Shown in pieces: positions 62,062-64,000 of a stretch of 64,000 nt of DNA. The translations under genes and the position numbers were made by a program. The DNA lies in the NCBI GenBank assembly GCA_902778625.1, contig CACYYM010000010.1:153607-217606 (forward strand), in the 5' to 3' direction. The stretch comes from an uncultured Bacteroidales bacterium (GTDB lineage Bacteria; Bacteroidota; Bacteroidia; Bacteroidales; Bacteroidaceae). Numbering within the stretch: the first letter of the stretch is position 1; the number at the start of each line of letters is the position of its first letter. The notes beneath the pieces were generated by a model. That model had not been told where the DNA came from, did not search any database, and saw nothing but the letters and a program-made list of their open reading frames with translations.

Positions 62062-62601
62062 ATGGCAACCAAAATCACAGATAGAAAAGGAAAAAAGGAA
62101 TGTATTATTTTTGATCTTTGTGCTGACGATGGCAACACCGACCAGCGCACGCTGTCGAAGATAATTACGAGTCTCTACGTGAAGGCCGATCGCATGGAGG
62201 ACGCCCCCAGCATACTGAACAACGACAAGGTGACGCCGGCAGACCACACTGCCTACCGCCACATACGGGAGAACCTAGTCTTTGTAAGCAAGAAGAACAC
62301 GTTGGGCATCTCGATTCTACGTGTAGTCTACTCCGACAGCGAGACCCGCGTTGAGTTTGAGGTGGAAACCCTGACACTTAGTTCTTACGCCAACATCAGC
62401 AGCTAAACCTACATCAAAGGCAACAAGGGCGGCAAGCAGGAACTGGCCTGCGCGCAGAACATCAGTATCGAGCCGGGCAGAACCGACATACCCTGAACCT
62501 ACCAGAAACTGCGCTTCGCCCATATCCTCCCTGCCTTGCCCGAGGATGCCAAAAAGTTCGACCTTATCGTGCCCTCCAGCCTCTAGCAGTTCAAAGTCAT
62601 A
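62062..62601 (+). pseudogene. Decayed hypothetical protein gene
   Basis: The frame from ATG 62062 (MATKITDRKGKKECIIFDL) is interrupted by TAA at 62404, TGA at 62494 and TAG at 62584, yet between and after these the same frame reads as protein: TYIKGNKGGKQELACAQNIS, then TYQKLRFAHILPALPEDAKK, then QFKVIKCK. Three different stops in one frame with no shift indicate point-mutation decay. There is no signal peptide. I do not recognise the family. The promoter (62039) is still present. Confidence 0.7.
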
Positions 62602-62629
62602 AAATGTAAGTAATACAAACACAACAAAA

Positions 62630-63952
62630 ATGAAAAAGAATCTCTTCTGGATGCTTGCCGCCATCCTATTATGCGGCACAATGACGCTCGCATCGTGCAG
62701 CAACAGCAACGACGACCCCACTCCCGAACCCAAACCTGAGGGGGAACTGGCTGACTACACCCTCTTCATCTACGGCCACGCAGGAGGTAACATGGACGAC
62801 ATCATCGAGAACGTCTATGCAGGAGTGAAGCCCCTGCTCGCCCAGCAGAAAAAAGTGCGCGTGCTCTTCTTCTACAAGTACGGGCACCATACGGAGCAAG
62901 ACCCCTTCCGTGGCAAGTTTGCCGACGAGGACGAAGTGTTGCGCTTCGAACTGACGGCTGAGACCGACCTCAGGAAACTGCGCACCGCTGCCTGCTTCGA
63001 GGAGAAATCGCAGTTCCAGCTCTACAGCCAGGAGAACCTGACCGCTCAGCTGAACTGGGCTGCCAGAACCGCACCCGCCAAGAACTACATCATCATGCTC
63101 TACGGCCACGGTGCAGGCTTCAATGCCAAGCACGACTTCTACAAGGAACCCATTGCAGGCTCGCGTGCCGTGCTCTACGACGAGGGCTTCAATGGCAGAG
63201 GCATGAACATGTACGAGTTCAAATGGGCCGTCGAAGCCTCCGAAATAAAGCATCCGCAGATGATTTACTTCCACAACTGCCTGATGGGCAACCTGGAGTC
63301 GCTCACCACCCTGCGCAACCTGACCGACTACTATGTAGGCTCGCAGCATGTGCTGGCCAGCGTGGGCCACATCATCATCGAGTTCGTCAAGGGCTTGGTG
63401 CAGACCACCGACATCGAGGCTGCCACAAAGCAGATGTTCGCGAACCTGGACGATTGGAAAGCCCAGTACAGGATGGGCGAGGAAATATGCAACGGCGACC
63501 TCTTCTTCATGAAAGCATTGGACATCGAGAACATCAACGAGCAGATGGACCGCCTCTGCAACCGCATCCGCGAAATCTATCCCACTCAGGGTGAAGCCAT
63601 CGACCGTGCCGCTTGCAAGGTCTATCAGCCCTTCCAGGGCGCAACGCTCTACGATGCCGCAGACTATGCCGACTGTCTGGCACGCGAGACGGGTGACGCA
63701 CAGCTCCTGGCCATCAGCAAAGACCTCCGCCAGACGTTCAACAATACATTCATCGCTCACGAACACGTCAACAATCGCCCCGATTTCCTCGATGCCTACT
63801 CACTCTCCGTAACACTTGTCGACAAAACGACTTTCGCTCAGGAACTGAAGGACGACACGGACAACAAGTTCTTCTTCGGCGACTCCTACATGGCAACAGC
63901 CTTCCACATGAATTCTTCACCAACTAAATTGGGTCAAAGCAGACCGAAATAA
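62630..63952 (+). CDS. Clostripain-family (C11) lipoprotein peptidase
   Basis: Exported cysteine peptidase with Arg-type specificity in the family. A lipobox (LASC, Cys23) follows the signal segment, then an acidic Pro-rich linker (DDPTPEPKPEGE). The catalytic His160 is in IIMLYGHGAGFN and Cys217 in IYFHNCLMGN. Length 440 fits. The C-terminus (TAFHMNSSPTKLGQSRPK) departs from what I would expect (a Trp-rich end), so the last 15 codons may be altered or truncated. It starts 28 bp after the decayed gene; no own promoter is seen. Confidence 0.85.
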   Translation: MKKNLFWMLAAILLCGTMTLASCSNSNDDPTPEPKPEGELADYTLFIYGHAGGNMDDIIENVYAGVKPLLAQQKKVRVLFFYKYGHHTEQDPFRGKFADEDEVLRFELTAETDLRKLRTAACFEEKSQFQLYSQENLTAQLNWAARTAPAKNYIIMLYGHGAGFNAKHDFYKEPIAGSRAVLYDEGFNGRGMNMYEFKWAVEASEIKHPQMIYFHNCLMGNLESLTTLRNLTDYYVGSQHVLASVGHIIIEFVKGLVQTTDIEAATKQMFANLDDWKAQYRMGEEICNGDLFFMKALDIENINEQMDRLCNRIREIYPTQGEAIDRAACKVYQPFQGATLYDAADYADCLARETGDAQLLAISKDLRQTFNNTFIAHEHVNNRPDFLDAYSLSVTLVDKTTFAQELKDDTDNKFFFGDSYMATAFHMNSSPTKLGQSRPK

Positions 63953-64000
63953 ACCTTAAATCAAATCGTGTAAAACGCTGTCTTACAATTAACTCCGTTT

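Noticed and set aside
62404..62586. Stop-codon recoding in the 62062 gene
   Set aside because: Three different stops (TAA, TGA, TAG) occur in one frame, and no recoding element is visible; decay is simpler.

Overview
The window looks like chromosome of a Bacteroidales bacterium, most like Prevotella and relatives. The evidence is the promoter style (TAnnTTTG -7 boxes ahead of most first genes, few Shine-Dalgarno sequences), a split glycine decarboxylase (GcvPA/GcvPB), the aroQ/xerD and tig-clpP-clpX arrangements, Bacteroidetes-type surface proteins ending in a short 'NGKK-V/A-K' tail, a lipoprotein glutaminyl cyclase, and secreted sulfatase, GH43 and GH36 enzymes. Assignments come from reading the sequence without database searches.

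Layout. 0.2-3.1 kb: a leftward operon of a secreted serine-type sulfatase and an SGNH esterase. 3.1-4.9 kb: tRNA-Leu(CAA) and a decayed subtilase. 5.2-14.2 kb: glycine metabolism (lplA-gcvT-gcvH-gcvPA-gcvPB-lpdA, then divergent threonine dehydrogenase and kbl); together these turn threonine into glycine and acetyl-CoA and oxidise glycine to one-carbon units. 14.3-18.9 kb: a 1402-residue repeat-rich surface protein followed by a 58-residue orphan peptide. 19.2-24.9 kb: recQ, clpX, clpP, tig. 25.2-33.3 kb: leftward envelope cluster der, small lipoprotein, M16 protease, MlaE/MlaF-type transporter, lptB, phosphodiesterase. 33.3-34.4 kb: 1 kb without genes but rich in repeats, including a MITE-like nested inverted repeat. 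34.4-39.0 kb: small cytosolic protein, DUF4886-like protein, S41 protease, PfkB kinase. 39.0-48.2 kb: two identical tRNA-Asn genes, a xylose operon (symporter, xylulokinase, xylose isomerase) and convergent GH36-GH43 glycosidases. 48.3-55 kb: a surface protein, an acyltransferase, Hsp20, a radical SAM/SPASM enzyme with a small lipoprotein, an O-methyltransferase, aroQ, xerD. 55-59.8 kb: an Lrp regulator overlapping a C26-M19 peptidase fusion, then glutaminyl cyclase, sufE and a dus gene. 59.8-64 kb: a more AT-rich tail with a membrane-anchored AraC-type regulator, a membrane protein, a decayed gene and a clostripain-family lipoprotein.

The most unusual signal is not a gene. At ten intergenic places there are short arrays in which a palindromic hexamer of the form RCNNGY recurs every 22 bp, while the sequence around it changes from array to array and sometimes inside one array without loss of phase. 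All ten touch the 3' end of a gene or tRNA, and none lies between divergent genes. Other leads are the radical SAM/lipoprotein pair, a 19-bp-spaced direct repeat placed identically before two promoters near the AraC-type gene, a palindromic repeat inserted in frame in the sulfatase, and the C26-M19 fusion.
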